A DNA stretch of 64,000 bases. Origin: Rhodococcus phenolicus (GTDB lineage: Bacteria > Actinomycetota > Actinomycetes > Mycobacteriales > Mycobacteriaceae). Below, in pieces: positions 18,065 through 25,821 of the stretch. The stretch covers positions 34,874 to 98,873 of the forward strand of contig NZ_LRRH01000039.1 in NCBI RefSeq assembly GCF_001646785.1, read 5' to 3'. The notes under the pieces are model-generated. The model did no database searches, was not told the DNA's origin, and saw nothing but the letters and a program-made list of their open reading frames with translations. The position numbers were made by a program, and so were the translations under genes. Each line of letters opens with the position of its first letter. The stretch's first letter is position 1.

Positions 18065-18529
18065 TCCCCCACCCTTTCCTTTCGTGCGCCGTCGTACGCC
18101 TGGACCTGCCCGGTCGCCCCGTCGAAGTAGACGAGGAAGGCACCGCCGCCGATGCCGGAGGACTGCGGTTCCACCGGCCCGAGGACGGTCTGCGCGACGA
18201 CGAGCGCGTCGGCCGCCGTAGCGGAGCACCTCGCACGCCGCCTGCGTCGACACGGGATTGGCGGTCGAGACCGCGAAATCCCCCACGTCGACCGCGAACA
18301 TCCCGTCGCGGTATCCGGTCGCGATCTCCGGGTTGGTGGACAGATCGCGGCCGGTTTCCTGCGGCGCGGGCGGCGCCGTGAGCGGCGTGCCGTTCGGTGC
18401 GGCCGTGCATGCGGCGGACGCGTCCGGTGCGTCGTCCGCCGCCGACGTACACGCGCCGAGCACTCCGACGGCGGCCACCACTGCGATCGCTGCCCGGACA
18501 CCCGACCGGACCTCGGCTGGCATCGTCAC
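18063..18529 (-). pseudogene. ggt: Gamma-glutamyltransferase, N-terminal fragment with frameshift
   Basis: From the ATG at 18529 the frame reads a lipoprotein signal (VVAAVGVLGACTS), then the GGT N-terminus up to STANPVSTQAACEVLRYGG. Similarity then continues in another frame as ADALVVAQTVLGPVEPQSSGIGGGAFLVYFDGATGQVQAYDG. Against the family consensus LR-x-GGTAADALV about eight nucleotides are missing at 18220/18221. The gene is then cut by the element near 18065-18090. It therefore carries two independent lesions. Confidence 0.85.
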
Positions 18530-18583
18530 CCGTCCGACGCTAACAGCGGCCGATCGGTCGCCGGGCCGGTTCGACGCGGACGC

Positions 18584-18823
18584 TCACAGATCGAACTTGG
18601 CGGCATACCGGACGAGCGTCTCGATGTGACCGCGGGCCGCATGCAGGTCGAAGCGGGCGTCGCTGAGCAGGTCCAGCATCTCCCGCAGAGTGGCCTCGCC
18701 GGCGCTGGGCAGGTCCCGGTCGAACATCTCGAGCGTCTCGACGAGGTCGCCGACCCGCCGATCGAGGGCTCCCAGGTCGCGCCGCAGTGACTGCGCGCGC
18801 TCTTCCACGGTGCGGTCGGTCAT
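18584..18823 (-). CDS. Small helical protein of the MoxR/VWA/methanol dehydrogenase cluster
   Basis: A 79-residue soluble, charged helical protein (RDLGALDRRVGDLVETLEMF, LREMLDLLSDARFDLHAARGHIETLVRYAAKF) with coiled-coil character. The ATG at 18823 is used. It is the last gene of the minus-strand series mdo-moxR-VWA, about 90 nt after the VWA gene. I do not recognise a named family; conserved small partners at the end of MoxR/VWA operons suggest a subunit or adaptor, which is inference from position. Confidence 0.6.
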   Translation of the reverse strand: MTDRTVEERAQSLRRDLGALDRRVGDLVETLEMFDRDLPSAGEATLREMLDLLSDARFDLHAARGHIETLVRYAAKFDL

Positions 18824-18912
18824 CGCAACTCCCCCCGCCCAACAGGTGCGCCATCGGGTTTGGGTGCACCGTATCGCCCGGACCCGCGTCCTGCAGCCGA
18901 AACCGGGTGGAG

Positions 18913-20436
18913 TCAGCGCAGGGCGTGGCCGAGTTCGGCGGCGCGGTCGAGGAGCTGGGCACCGTCGCGCGCGACCACGACGCGATCGCACACCTGCGCG
19001 TAGTCGGGCATCGCGCACGTCGCCTGCTGCCAGTACCGTTCGGGCTCCGGCGTGATCCAGGCCAGACGGTGCACGCGGCGGCGCAGGTCGGCGAGGCGGT
19101 CCGCGCGGGCGGGCAGGCCGTTGCAGCGGCCGTCGCCGACGACGAGTACCGAGGTGCGCGAATCGAAGAGTCCGGCATGGTCCGTGAGCAGTTCGTCGAA
19201 GACCCGGCCGTAGTCGCTGGACGCCTCGAGATCCACGGCCGGATGCGCGAGCACCCGCGCCAGCGCCCCGTCGCCACCCCCCGCGAGCAGCTGGGGGGTC
19301 ACCTCGACGGGCCGGTCGACGAACGCGACGACCCGGCACCGGTGCGCGCGGCCGTGCATGGCCTGCGCGAGACGCAGCGTGAACGCGGTGACCGGCCGCA
19401 CCGACAGCGACACGTCGGCCAGGACGAGCAAGCGCACCTTGTCCGGCCGGGGCGAGCGGACCACCAGGTGGAACGGCACCCCCTCGGTGCGCATCGAACC
19501 GCGGGCGGTGCGGCGCAGATCGAGGCGGCCCCGGGCTCGTTCCCGCGGCCTGGGCCTGGCCGGGCCGCGCATGCGGCGCAGCACCTCGTGGCAGGCCAGG
19601 TCGATCTCGGCGCGGTGCGCAGCCGTCGGATCGTCCGGAGCCTCCGCCGGGTCGTCCACCGGAGCATCGACCGCCTGCGCGAGAGCTGCGACGAACGCCT
19701 CGACCGCGTCGACGAGCCGGTTCAGCTGCGCCTCGGTGAGCTGTTCGTCGCTGGTGTCGCCGCCGTACGCGCGGTGCGGGTCGTAGGCGTCGAGCCAGGC
19801 CAGGATCGCTGCCGGATCGTCCCACGACAGCGAACCCGACACGGCCGCACCGGGATTCGCGGACAAATCGCCGACGGTCGCGGTGGCGGCACGATCGACG
19901 TCGACGGTGTAGGTGACGCCGCGGCGCCCGGAATCCGCGCCGGTGTCCACGGACAGGTCCGCGTCCGTCGACGTCATGGACACGTCGTCGTCGTCCTTGT
20001 GCGGGTTGAAACCCTTGTCCGCCTCGGGGGTGTCGAACCGGTCACCGACCTCCGCGGCACGCTCGTTGTATTCGGCGTAGCGGGCGAGTTGCTGCTCGTC
20101 GTCGATTTCCAGTGCGGCAGGCAGTGATTCCGCGAACTGCGCGCGCAGCGGCGCGTCGCCGTCCTCGGCGCCGACGGTGACCGCGGGGAGGAACAACGCA
20201 TCGAAGGCGCGGTCGAACCCGGCCTGCTCGTGAGCGTACTTCGCGCACACCGCACGCAGGGCCGCACGCAGGACGTCGCGATCGCGGGCACCGACCAGGC
20301 CGAGAACCCTTCGCACCTCGATGGTTTCGGCGGGCGACGAGGCGACCCCGTGGCGTCGCAGGACGCGCGCGAACACCGCCGCGACCACGTCGAGGGGATA
20401 CGAGGGGCGGCGCGCATCGAGTTCGCTCACAGGCAC
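18913..20436 (-). CDS. VWA-domain protein (CoxE-like), partner of MoxR ATPase
   Basis: About 507 residues. The C-terminal half is a von Willebrand A domain of the CoxE type: KVRLLVLADVSLSVRPVTAFTL (a MIDAS-like D-x-S-x-S), and VLVVGDGRCNGLPARADRL further on. The N-terminal half is a helical, acidic region. Proteins of this type work with MoxR AAA+ ATPases to insert metal or remodel target enzymes. The GTG at 20436 lies 4 nt after the moxR stop, with GAGG about 10 nt upstream; the GTG at 20430 is an alternative. Methanol dehydrogenase, two genes upstream, is the obvious client. Confidence 0.82.
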   Translation of the reverse strand: MPVSELDARRPSYPLDVVAAVFARVLRRHGVASSPAETIEVRRVLGLVGARDRDVLRAALRAVCAKYAHEQAGFDRAFDALFLPAVTVGAEDGDAPLRAQFAESLPAALEIDDEQQLARYAEYNERAAEVGDRFDTPEADKGFNPHKDDDDVSMTSTDADLSVDTGADSGRRGVTYTVDVDRAATATVGDLSANPGAAVSGSLSWDDPAAILAWLDAYDPHRAYGGDTSDEQLTEAQLNRLVDAVEAFVAALAQAVDAPVDDPAEAPDDPTAAHRAEIDLACHEVLRRMRGPARPRPRERARGRLDLRRTARGSMRTEGVPFHLVVRSPRPDKVRLLVLADVSLSVRPVTAFTLRLAQAMHGRAHRCRVVAFVDRPVEVTPQLLAGGGDGALARVLAHPAVDLEASSDYGRVFDELLTDHAGLFDSRTSVLVVGDGRCNGLPARADRLADLRRRVHRLAWITPEPERYWQQATCAMPDYAQVCDRVVVARDGAQLLDRAAELGHALR

Positions 20437-20440
20437 GGTG

Positions 20441-21526
20441 TCACCGCCTCGCGCCGACACGGGCGGCGTCGCCCCCTCCACCACGGCCCCGGAACACCGC
20501 GGTGGTGGTGTTCGCCGGCCGGGACGCGACCGTCACCCGTTCGGTGGGGTGCTCGCCGGCGACCGGTTCGTCCGGGCGGGTCTGCGCGGCGGGTTCCGGC
20601 GCGCCGTCGAGCCGGGTCCGGGCGAGGGTGACGTCGCCGGTGTACTTGAGCAGTGCCGCGAGCAGGATGTCGCGCACGTTGCGGACCGCGCCGTCCGGGA
20701 CCGCGCCCGGGGCGGTGTGCGCGTTCAGGACGGTGGCTGCGCGGGCGGCGTCGATGACCTCGGAGATGGACGGGCTCTTGCGCAGCGGGAGGTCGCGGAG
20801 GGTGCGGGCGAACTCGACGACGTCGGCGGCGGTCGCGGCCGGCACCTCGGGGGCGCGGGCGGTGACGATCTCGCGTTCGCGTTCGGGGGTCGGGTATCCG
20901 ACGTGGTAGTGCAGGCAGCGCCGTTTGAGCGCGGCGGACAGCTCGCGGGTGTCGTTGGAGGTGAGGATGACCCAGGGCGCCGACCGGGCGGTGAACGTGC
21001 CGACCTCGGGGATGGTGATCTGCCGCTCGGCGAGGATCTCGAGCAGCAGCGCTTCCATGGATTCCTCGGTGCGGTCGACCTCGTCGACGAGCAGAACCAC
21101 CGGCTCCGGCGAGAGGACCGCCTCGAGCAGCGGGCGGACGGCGAGGAACGCCTCGGAGTACAGCCCGAAATCCTGCTCGGCGAGGAACCGGGAGGCGTCG
21201 GCGATATCGGGGTACGCGGCGAGCCGGTCGCCGATACGGTCGCGCAGCATCTGCACGTGCAGCAGTTGTTTGGCGTAGTCCCACTCGTACAGGGCACGAC
21301 TGTCGTCGAGGCCCTCGTAACACTGCAGGCGCACGAGTTTGCGTCCGCCGGCGGCGGCGAGGGCCTTGGCCAGTTCGGTCTTGCCGACCCCGGCGGGCCC
21401 TTCGAGCAGCAGCGGCCGGTCGAGCACGGTGGCCAGGTGCACGACGACCGCGAATTCGTCGTCGGCGATGTAGTCGTGGCGGCGCAGCGCGTCTTTCAGT
21501 TCGGCTCCGTCGGCGAACGTGGTCAT
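20441..21526 (-). CDS. MoxR-family AAA+ ATPase
   Basis: A 361-residue AAA+ ATPase. Walker A is GPAGVGKTELAKAL near residue 42, Walker B is VVLLVDEVDRTEE, sensor 1 is ILTSND, and an arginine finger lies in AALKRRCLHY. The C-terminal 70 residues are a Pro/Thr-rich tail. The ATG at 21526 has AGGAG upstream. It lies 111 nt after mdo and 4 nt before the VWA gene. MoxR proteins were first described as needed for active methanol dehydrogenase, so activation of the neighbouring Fe-dependent enzyme is a reasonable but untested reading. Confidence 0.88.
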   Translation of the reverse strand: MTTFADGAELKDALRRHDYIADDEFAVVVHLATVLDRPLLLEGPAGVGKTELAKALAAAGGRKLVRLQCYEGLDDSRALYEWDYAKQLLHVQMLRDRIGDRLAAYPDIADASRFLAEQDFGLYSEAFLAVRPLLEAVLSPEPVVLLVDEVDRTEESMEALLLEILAERQITIPEVGTFTARSAPWVILTSNDTRELSAALKRRCLHYHVGYPTPEREREIVTARAPEVPAATAADVVEFARTLRDLPLRKSPSISEVIDAARAATVLNAHTAPGAVPDGAVRNVRDILLAALLKYTGDVTLARTRLDGAPEPAAQTRPDEPVAGEHPTERVTVASRPANTTTAVFRGRGGGGDAARVGARR

Positions 21527-21637
21527 CGAATACTCCTGGGGTGCGGTCGGAACGCGCCCGGGGCGGGCAGGGGGCACCGCCCCGGGCGCGAGATCGGAGG
21601 CCGGGTCCGTCGGTCCGCAGGACCGGTTGACGCAGTG

Positions 21638-22909
21638 TCAGTAGGACCGGTTGATGCAGTGGTCGACGACCGGGATCATCGATTCGACCGTGACCTCGCG
21701 GGGGTTGCCGGGGGTGCACCAGTCGCCCTGGATGTGCTCGGAGATCGCCCGCACGGTCTTCTCGTCGCCGCGGATCACATCACCGCGACCCTCGTACTTC
21801 TTGGTGTTCATCTGGTTCTTCTCGTACGAGTCGGTGCGCACGGACCCGAAGTTGTCGGGGATCCCGACGTCCTTGGCCAGCCGGATCGCGGCCTCGACCG
21901 CGGCGTCGGCGGCCTGCACGGTGGTCATGTTGCGGGTGTCGACTCCCATCGCGGTCGCGATGCGGGCGTACTGCTCGTAGCGCGAGGGCAGGTTGTACTC
22001 CCACACCCGGGGCAACGCGATCGCGTTGTTGAGGCCGTGGTGGCTGTCGAAGAACGCGGAGACGGCGTGCGAGATCGAGTGCACGATGCCCAGACCGCCG
22101 GAGTTGAACGCCTGCGCGGCGATGTACTGGGCGTTCATCATGCCTTCGCGGGCCTTGAGGTTGCGCGGTTCGAACACGGCCTCGCGCAGGTTCTTCGCGA
22201 CCAGCTCGATGGAGTAGAGCGCGTTGCCCAGCGACGGCGCGAAGTCCAGGCGCGAGACGTACGGCTCGGAGCCGTGCGCGAGGACGTCGAAGCCGCAGTA
22301 GGCGGTGAAGTGCTGGGGGCAGCTGTAGTACAGCAGCGGGTCGTCGATGGCGAGGGTGACGATCGTCGCCTCGTCGAAGCCGACCCACTTGTGCGGGTGG
22401 TCCATGTCGGAGGTGTCGGTGATGACATACGCCCACGACGTCTCCGAGCCGGTGCCGGCGGTGGTGGAGACGGCGATGTGCGGCGGGTTCTCCTTGTTGG
22501 TGGACTTGGCGAAGCCTTCGAACTCGTTGATGTTGCGGCCGTCGTGGGCGATGACGACGCGAGCGCCCTTGGCGGCGTCGTGGCTCGAGCCACCGCCGAT
22601 GGAGATGATCGAGTCGCACTTCTCCTGCTGGTAGAGGGCCGCGGCCTCCATGACGTTGTAGTCCTTGGGGTTGGACTCGACCTTGTCGTAGAGGACGACC
22701 TCGACACCCTGGTATTCGATCTTGCCGATCAGTTCCTCGATGATGCCGGAGCCGCGCAGACCCGTCGTCATCAGCAGGGTGCGCTTGAATCCGAGGTTCT
22801 TGGCCTCGACGCCGATGATGTCGTGCGCACCCACGCCCATCAGTGCGCGCGGGAAGGGGTGGAACTCCTTGATCGGGAAGTCCCAGATCTGATTGAGCTC
22901 GATGGCCAT
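21638..22909 (-). CDS. mdo: NDMA-dependent methanol dehydrogenase
   Basis: A 423-residue Fe/Zn group III alcohol dehydrogenase matching the actinobacterial methanol:NDMA oxidoreductase type (IWDFPIKEFHPFPRALMGVGAHDIIG at the start, SIGGGSSHDAAKGARV for the nucleotide). Metal ligands lie in DVLAHGSEP and HSISHAVSAFFDSHHGLNNAIALP. These enzymes hold NAD(P)H tightly, do not exchange it, and need an external acceptor. In mycobacteria growth on methanol requires mycofactocin, whose genes lie 17 kb away here. GAGGAG precedes the ATG. It heads the operon mdo-moxR-VWA-small protein. Confidence 0.93.
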   Translation of the reverse strand: MAIELNQIWDFPIKEFHPFPRALMGVGAHDIIGVEAKNLGFKRTLLMTTGLRGSGIIEELIGKIEYQGVEVVLYDKVESNPKDYNVMEAAALYQQEKCDSIISIGGGSSHDAAKGARVVIAHDGRNINEFEGFAKSTNKENPPHIAVSTTAGTGSETSWAYVITDTSDMDHPHKWVGFDEATIVTLAIDDPLLYYSCPQHFTAYCGFDVLAHGSEPYVSRLDFAPSLGNALYSIELVAKNLREAVFEPRNLKAREGMMNAQYIAAQAFNSGGLGIVHSISHAVSAFFDSHHGLNNAIALPRVWEYNLPSRYEQYARIATAMGVDTRNMTTVQAADAAVEAAIRLAKDVGIPDNFGSVRTDSYEKNQMNTKKYEGRGDVIRGDEKTVRAISEHIQGDWCTPGNPREVTVESMIPVVDHCINRSY

Positions 22910-23265
22910 CGTGTCACTCCTCGGTCTCCGGGTGGCTCACTGCGTGTGATCCACATCTCATCCGGGATCCACCGTGGCGGACGACGCCGCGGCAGTGAAG
23001 AGCTACGAGCCGGAACCGTCCGGTTTGCGGGCCGAAGCCGTCCGGTCGAGCGCTCCCGCCTGCCCGGTCGGACAGGTCCGCGTCCCGCCGACCGGGATAC
23101 GACTGTGTCGACGCGGTGGGCCTCCCGGTACCGTTTCCCTGCCGCCCGCTCCGGCTGCTACCCTTGAACTAGAACACGTTCTAGATCTGGTCCGGTCCGG
23201 CGGGCCGCGCGACCGCACCACATGTTCCAAGGCGCTACCTGCACGACGAGAGGACGAAACACCCC
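22910..23265. promoter_or_regulatory. Divergent intergenic region mdo / kshB
   Basis: 356 nt with no credible gene. It holds the KstR box on the kshB side and a ribosome site for mdo next to 22910. I did not see a convincing -35/-10 pair for mdo. The repeated GTGGATC (22960s-22980s, minus strand) is the only other pattern noted. Confidence 0.5.
23169..23184. promoter_or_regulatory. KstR operator
   Basis: CTAGAACACGTTCTAG is a perfect 16-bp palindrome that contains a full match (23170-23183) to the KstR consensus TNNAACNNGTTNNA. KstR is the TetR repressor of cholesterol/steroid catabolism, released by steroid-CoA intermediates. The box lies 82 nt upstream of kshB. Confidence 0.88.
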
Positions 23266-24321
23266 ATGACGACAGTCGAGGTGCCGCACGGCTCACGATC
23301 GGTGATCCTCACCGTTTCCGCCGTCATCGAGGAGACGTCCGACGCACGCTCGCTGGTCTTCGAGGTACCGACCGACCTGCGGGACAAGTTCGCGTACAAG
23401 CCCGGCCAGTTCCTCACCCTGCGCATCCCCAGCGACCGCACCGGCTCGGTGGCGCGCTGCTACTCGCTCGCGAGCTCGCCGTTCACCGACGACTCCCCGA
23501 AGGTCACCGTCAAGCGCACCGTCGACGGCTACGGGTCGAACTGGCTGTGCGACCGGATCTCGGCCGGCGACCGCATCGAGGTGCTCCCCCCGTCCGGTGT
23601 GTTCACCCCCAAGTCGCTCGACCAGGACTTCCTCCTGTTCGGCGCCGGCAGCGGCATCACCCCGGTGATCTCGATCCTCAAGTCGGCGCTGACCCAGGGC
23701 TCCGGCAGGGTCGTGCTCGTCTACGCCAACCGCGACGAATCGTCGGTCATCTTCGCCGAGGAACTGCGCGCCCTGGCCGACAAGTACCCGACGCGGCTGA
23801 CCGTCGTGCACTGGCTCGAATCCGTGCAGGGCCTGCCCACCGCCGAGCAGCTCGCCGCGCTCGCCGCCCCGTACACCGGGCACCAGGCATTCATGTGCGG
23901 GCCCGGCCCGTTCATGGACACCGTCCACGCCGCCCTGCACGCCGCGGGCATGGAGCGCACCCAGGTGCACGCCGAGGTGTTCAACTCACTCGCCGGCGAC
24001 CCGTTCGCCGATGCCGCGCCGGTCGAGATCAGCGACGAGGAAGCCGCCGAGGCCGCGACCGTCGAGGTCGAACTCGACGGCGAGACCCACACCCTGTCGT
24101 GGCCGCGGAAGCAGACGCTCGTCGACATCATGCTGTCCAAGGGCCTCGACGTGCCCTACTCCTGCCAGGAAGGCGAGTGCGGGTCCTGCGCGTGCACCGT
24201 CCTCGAGGGCGAGGTCGAGATGGAGCACTGCGACATCCTCGATCCCGAGGACATCGAGGCCGGTTACATCCTCGGTTGCCAGGCCAAGCCGGTCAGCGAC
24301 AACCTCAAGATCCAGTTCTGA
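23266..24321 (+). CDS. kshB: 3-ketosteroid-9-alpha-monooxygenase, ferredoxin reductase component KshB
   Basis: A 351-residue reductase. The N-terminal FAD domain has RCYSLASSP, the NAD domain has GAGSGITPVISILKS and CGPGPFMDTVH, and a C-terminal plant-type 2Fe-2S ferredoxin domain has C-x4-C-x2-C (SCQEGECGSCAC) with a later Cys in ILGCQAK. It passes electrons from NADH to the Rieske oxygenase KshA, which opens the steroid nucleus. The start MTTVEVPHGSRSVIL matches known rhodococcal KshB. Regulation by the upstream KstR box supports the assignment. KshA is not in the window, as is common. Confidence 0.93.
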   Translation: MTTVEVPHGSRSVILTVSAVIEETSDARSLVFEVPTDLRDKFAYKPGQFLTLRIPSDRTGSVARCYSLASSPFTDDSPKVTVKRTVDGYGSNWLCDRISAGDRIEVLPPSGVFTPKSLDQDFLLFGAGSGITPVISILKSALTQGSGRVVLVYANRDESSVIFAEELRALADKYPTRLTVVHWLESVQGLPTAEQLAALAAPYTGHQAFMCGPGPFMDTVHAALHAAGMERTQVHAEVFNSLAGDPFADAAPVEISDEEAAEAATVEVELDGETHTLSWPRKQTLVDIMLSKGLDVPYSCQEGECGSCACTVLEGEVEMEHCDILDPEDIEAGYILGCQAKPVSDNLKIQF

Positions 24322-24338
24322 CCCACGCACGACCGAAC

Positions 24339-24378
24339 CGGTGATCCGGCGTCCGCGACCGCGGAGGCCGGATCACCG
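24339..24378. terminator. Bidirectional terminator kshB / AlkD-like
   Basis: Nested hairpin: 12-bp outer arms (24339-24350 and 24367-24378) and an inner 6-bp arm pair (TCCGCG/CGCGGA) separated by one mismatch. It overlaps the stop of the convergent AlkD-like gene. Confidence 0.75.
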
Positions 24379-25116
24379 CAGTGCCCGCAGCCGGGCCCGT
24401 TCGGCCGCGTCGAGGTGCTCGGTCGCGTAGCTCAGCGCGGTTCGACCCATCGCCGCCGCCCGCGCATCGAGGAACCGCACCAGCGCGTCACGGTCGACGC
24501 GTTTGCCGACCTCCCGCAGCATCCACCCCGCCGCCTTCTGGATCAGGTCCCGCCGGTCGTCGAGCACCCGCGCGACCAGCGTCAGCGTGGGTTCGGCCGT
24601 GCCGTGCCTGATGAACGCGAAACTCGCGAGCAGGCCGGCCCGGCGCCGCCACAGATCCGGGTCGTCGACGAGTTCGGTCAGCAGCCCGGCCTCGGCGGGA
24701 TTGTCGCGGACCCACTCGCCGACGATCCGGTCCGCCGACGCATCGACCAGGTCCCAGTTGTTCACGCGACCGCACCGCAACGCGTCGAGGTAGCACGCGA
24801 CGATGCGGTCGCGGGCGTCGCGGTCGCGGCCGAACCGGTCGACGAGGATCAACAACCCAGCCAGGCGATGTTCGTGGACGGGACTGTCGAGCAGCACGCG
24901 AGCCTGCCCGATCGGCAGCGTCCGGAACCGGCGGACGACCGCACGGGTCTGCGGCACCCGCAGTCCCAGGAACTCGTCGCCCTCGCCGTACTCGCCCGGC
25001 CCGGTCTTGAAGAAGCGACGCGACCGCTCCGCCGCGGCCGGATCGGCCAGCCCGTCGAGCGCGAGCCGCACCTCCCCGGCCGTCGTGTCCGCGGGTGCGT
25101 TCCTCTCATCAGTCAC
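24373..25116 (-). CDS. DNA alkylation repair protein (AlkD-like HEAT-repeat glycosylase)
   Basis: A 247-residue all-helical protein. Landmarks are FFKTGPGEYGEGDEFLGLRVPQTRAVVRRF near the N-terminus and NNWDLVDASADRIVGEWV in the middle, followed by WRRRAGLLASFAFIRHG and DLIQKAAGWMLREVGKRV. These match AlkD, which removes bulky or cationic alkyl bases such as 7-methylguanine without flipping them. W, D and R residues in the WDLVD and WRRR segments are the likely active-site equivalents. It stands alone, convergent with kshB; no Ada box was seen. Confidence 0.9.
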   Translation of the reverse strand: MTDERNAPADTTAGEVRLALDGLADPAAAERSRRFFKTGPGEYGEGDEFLGLRVPQTRAVVRRFRTLPIGQARVLLDSPVHEHRLAGLLILVDRFGRDRDARDRIVACYLDALRCGRVNNWDLVDASADRIVGEWVRDNPAEAGLLTELVDDPDLWRRRAGLLASFAFIRHGTAEPTLTLVARVLDDRRDLIQKAAGWMLREVGKRVDRDALVRFLDARAAAMGRTALSYATEHLDAAERARLRALR

Positions 25117-25309
25117 GGCTGTCGAGGGTACGGTCCCGCCGCGCCGGACATCGGGAACTGCAGCCCCATCGCCGCGGTGGTTCGGAATCCGCCCGCGTCA
25201 CAGGGCGAGCGGATTCCGATTCGTGCGGCGATTTCCCGAATATGACGATTCGACGAAAACGTACGCCGACCTGCAATGTCGAGTTACCGCACCGCAACCG
25301 CCGAACATC

Positions 25310-25338
25310 TTGACCGACCGGTCGATCAGACCTATACC
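25310..25338 (+). promoter_or_regulatory. Sigma-A-type promoter of the SPW gene
   Basis: TTGACC (25310-25315), a 17-nt spacer, then TATACC (25333-25338), about 40 nt before the ATG at 25377. The spacer contains the palindrome CGACCGGTCG, which could be an operator. Confidence 0.6.
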
Positions 25339-25376
25339 GAAAGACGGAAGGACACACTCTCACAAGGAGGCTCACC

Positions 25377-25739
25377 ATGTTCTCCGACAGCCGGCTGCAG
25401 GACTATGTGGCCGTCATTCTGGGCGTCTTCGCCGCCCTGTCGCCGTTGTGGCTCGCCACGAACGACGCGGCCATGTGGTCGCTGATCGTCCTCGGCGTGC
25501 TGGTCGCCCTGTGCGGTATCGCGCAGATCGCCCGGCCGTCGATGGCAGCGATCGACTATGCAATGGGTGTCTTCGGTGTGCTGATGTTCCTGTCCCCCTG
25601 GGTCATGGGCTACACCGAGTACAACGGCGCCTCGTGGACCGCGTGGATCGTCGGTGTTCTCACCGTCGTCGTCGCCGTCGCGGCCCTGCCCGTCATGAAC
25701 GCCCGCATGCACGGAGGCGGACTGGCAACCCATCACTGA
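25377..25739 (+). CDS. SPW-repeat membrane protein
   Basis: A 120-residue inner-membrane protein with four predicted hydrophobic helices arranged as two SPW repeats: each half starts with an aliphatic helix and carries the signature Ser-Pro-x-W/Ser-Pro-Trp (SPLWLA, then SPWVMG). The function of the family is not known. AAGGAGG 6 nt before the ATG and a good promoter suggest strong expression. It is followed by a TetR gene 82 nt downstream. Confidence 0.85.
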   Translation: MFSDSRLQDYVAVILGVFAALSPLWLATNDAAMWSLIVLGVLVALCGIAQIARPSMAAIDYAMGVFGVLMFLSPWVMGYTEYNGASWTAWIVGVLTVVVAVAALPVMNARMHGGGLATHH

Positions 25740-25821
25740 TCCGCACACCGATTCCGCGACCCCGGGGCGAGTGGCCACCGTGCCCTCGCCCCCCGCACGG
25801 ATCGTCGAAAGTGGTGCGCAG

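Larger units (their letters stand above)
15300..18065. mobile_element. Small integrated element replacing the middle of ggt
   Basis: About 2.8 kb lie between the N- and C-terminal remnants of ggt. The first gene is a large serine recombinase next to the left junction. The remaining 1.3 kb is visibly less GC-rich than the chromosome and carries a HEPN-like gene and a divergent small gene. Limits are set by where ggt similarity ends and are accurate to roughly 20-30 nt. Because about 280 ggt codons are missing rather than displaced, a deletion accompanied or followed insertion. No phage structural, relaxase or replication gene is present, so it is either a minimal cargo element or the remnant of a larger one. 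Confidence 0.8.

Noticed and set aside
20321..23167. 948-codon plus-strand open frame over moxR and mdo
   Set aside because: Same shadow effect; both genes beneath are clear family members.
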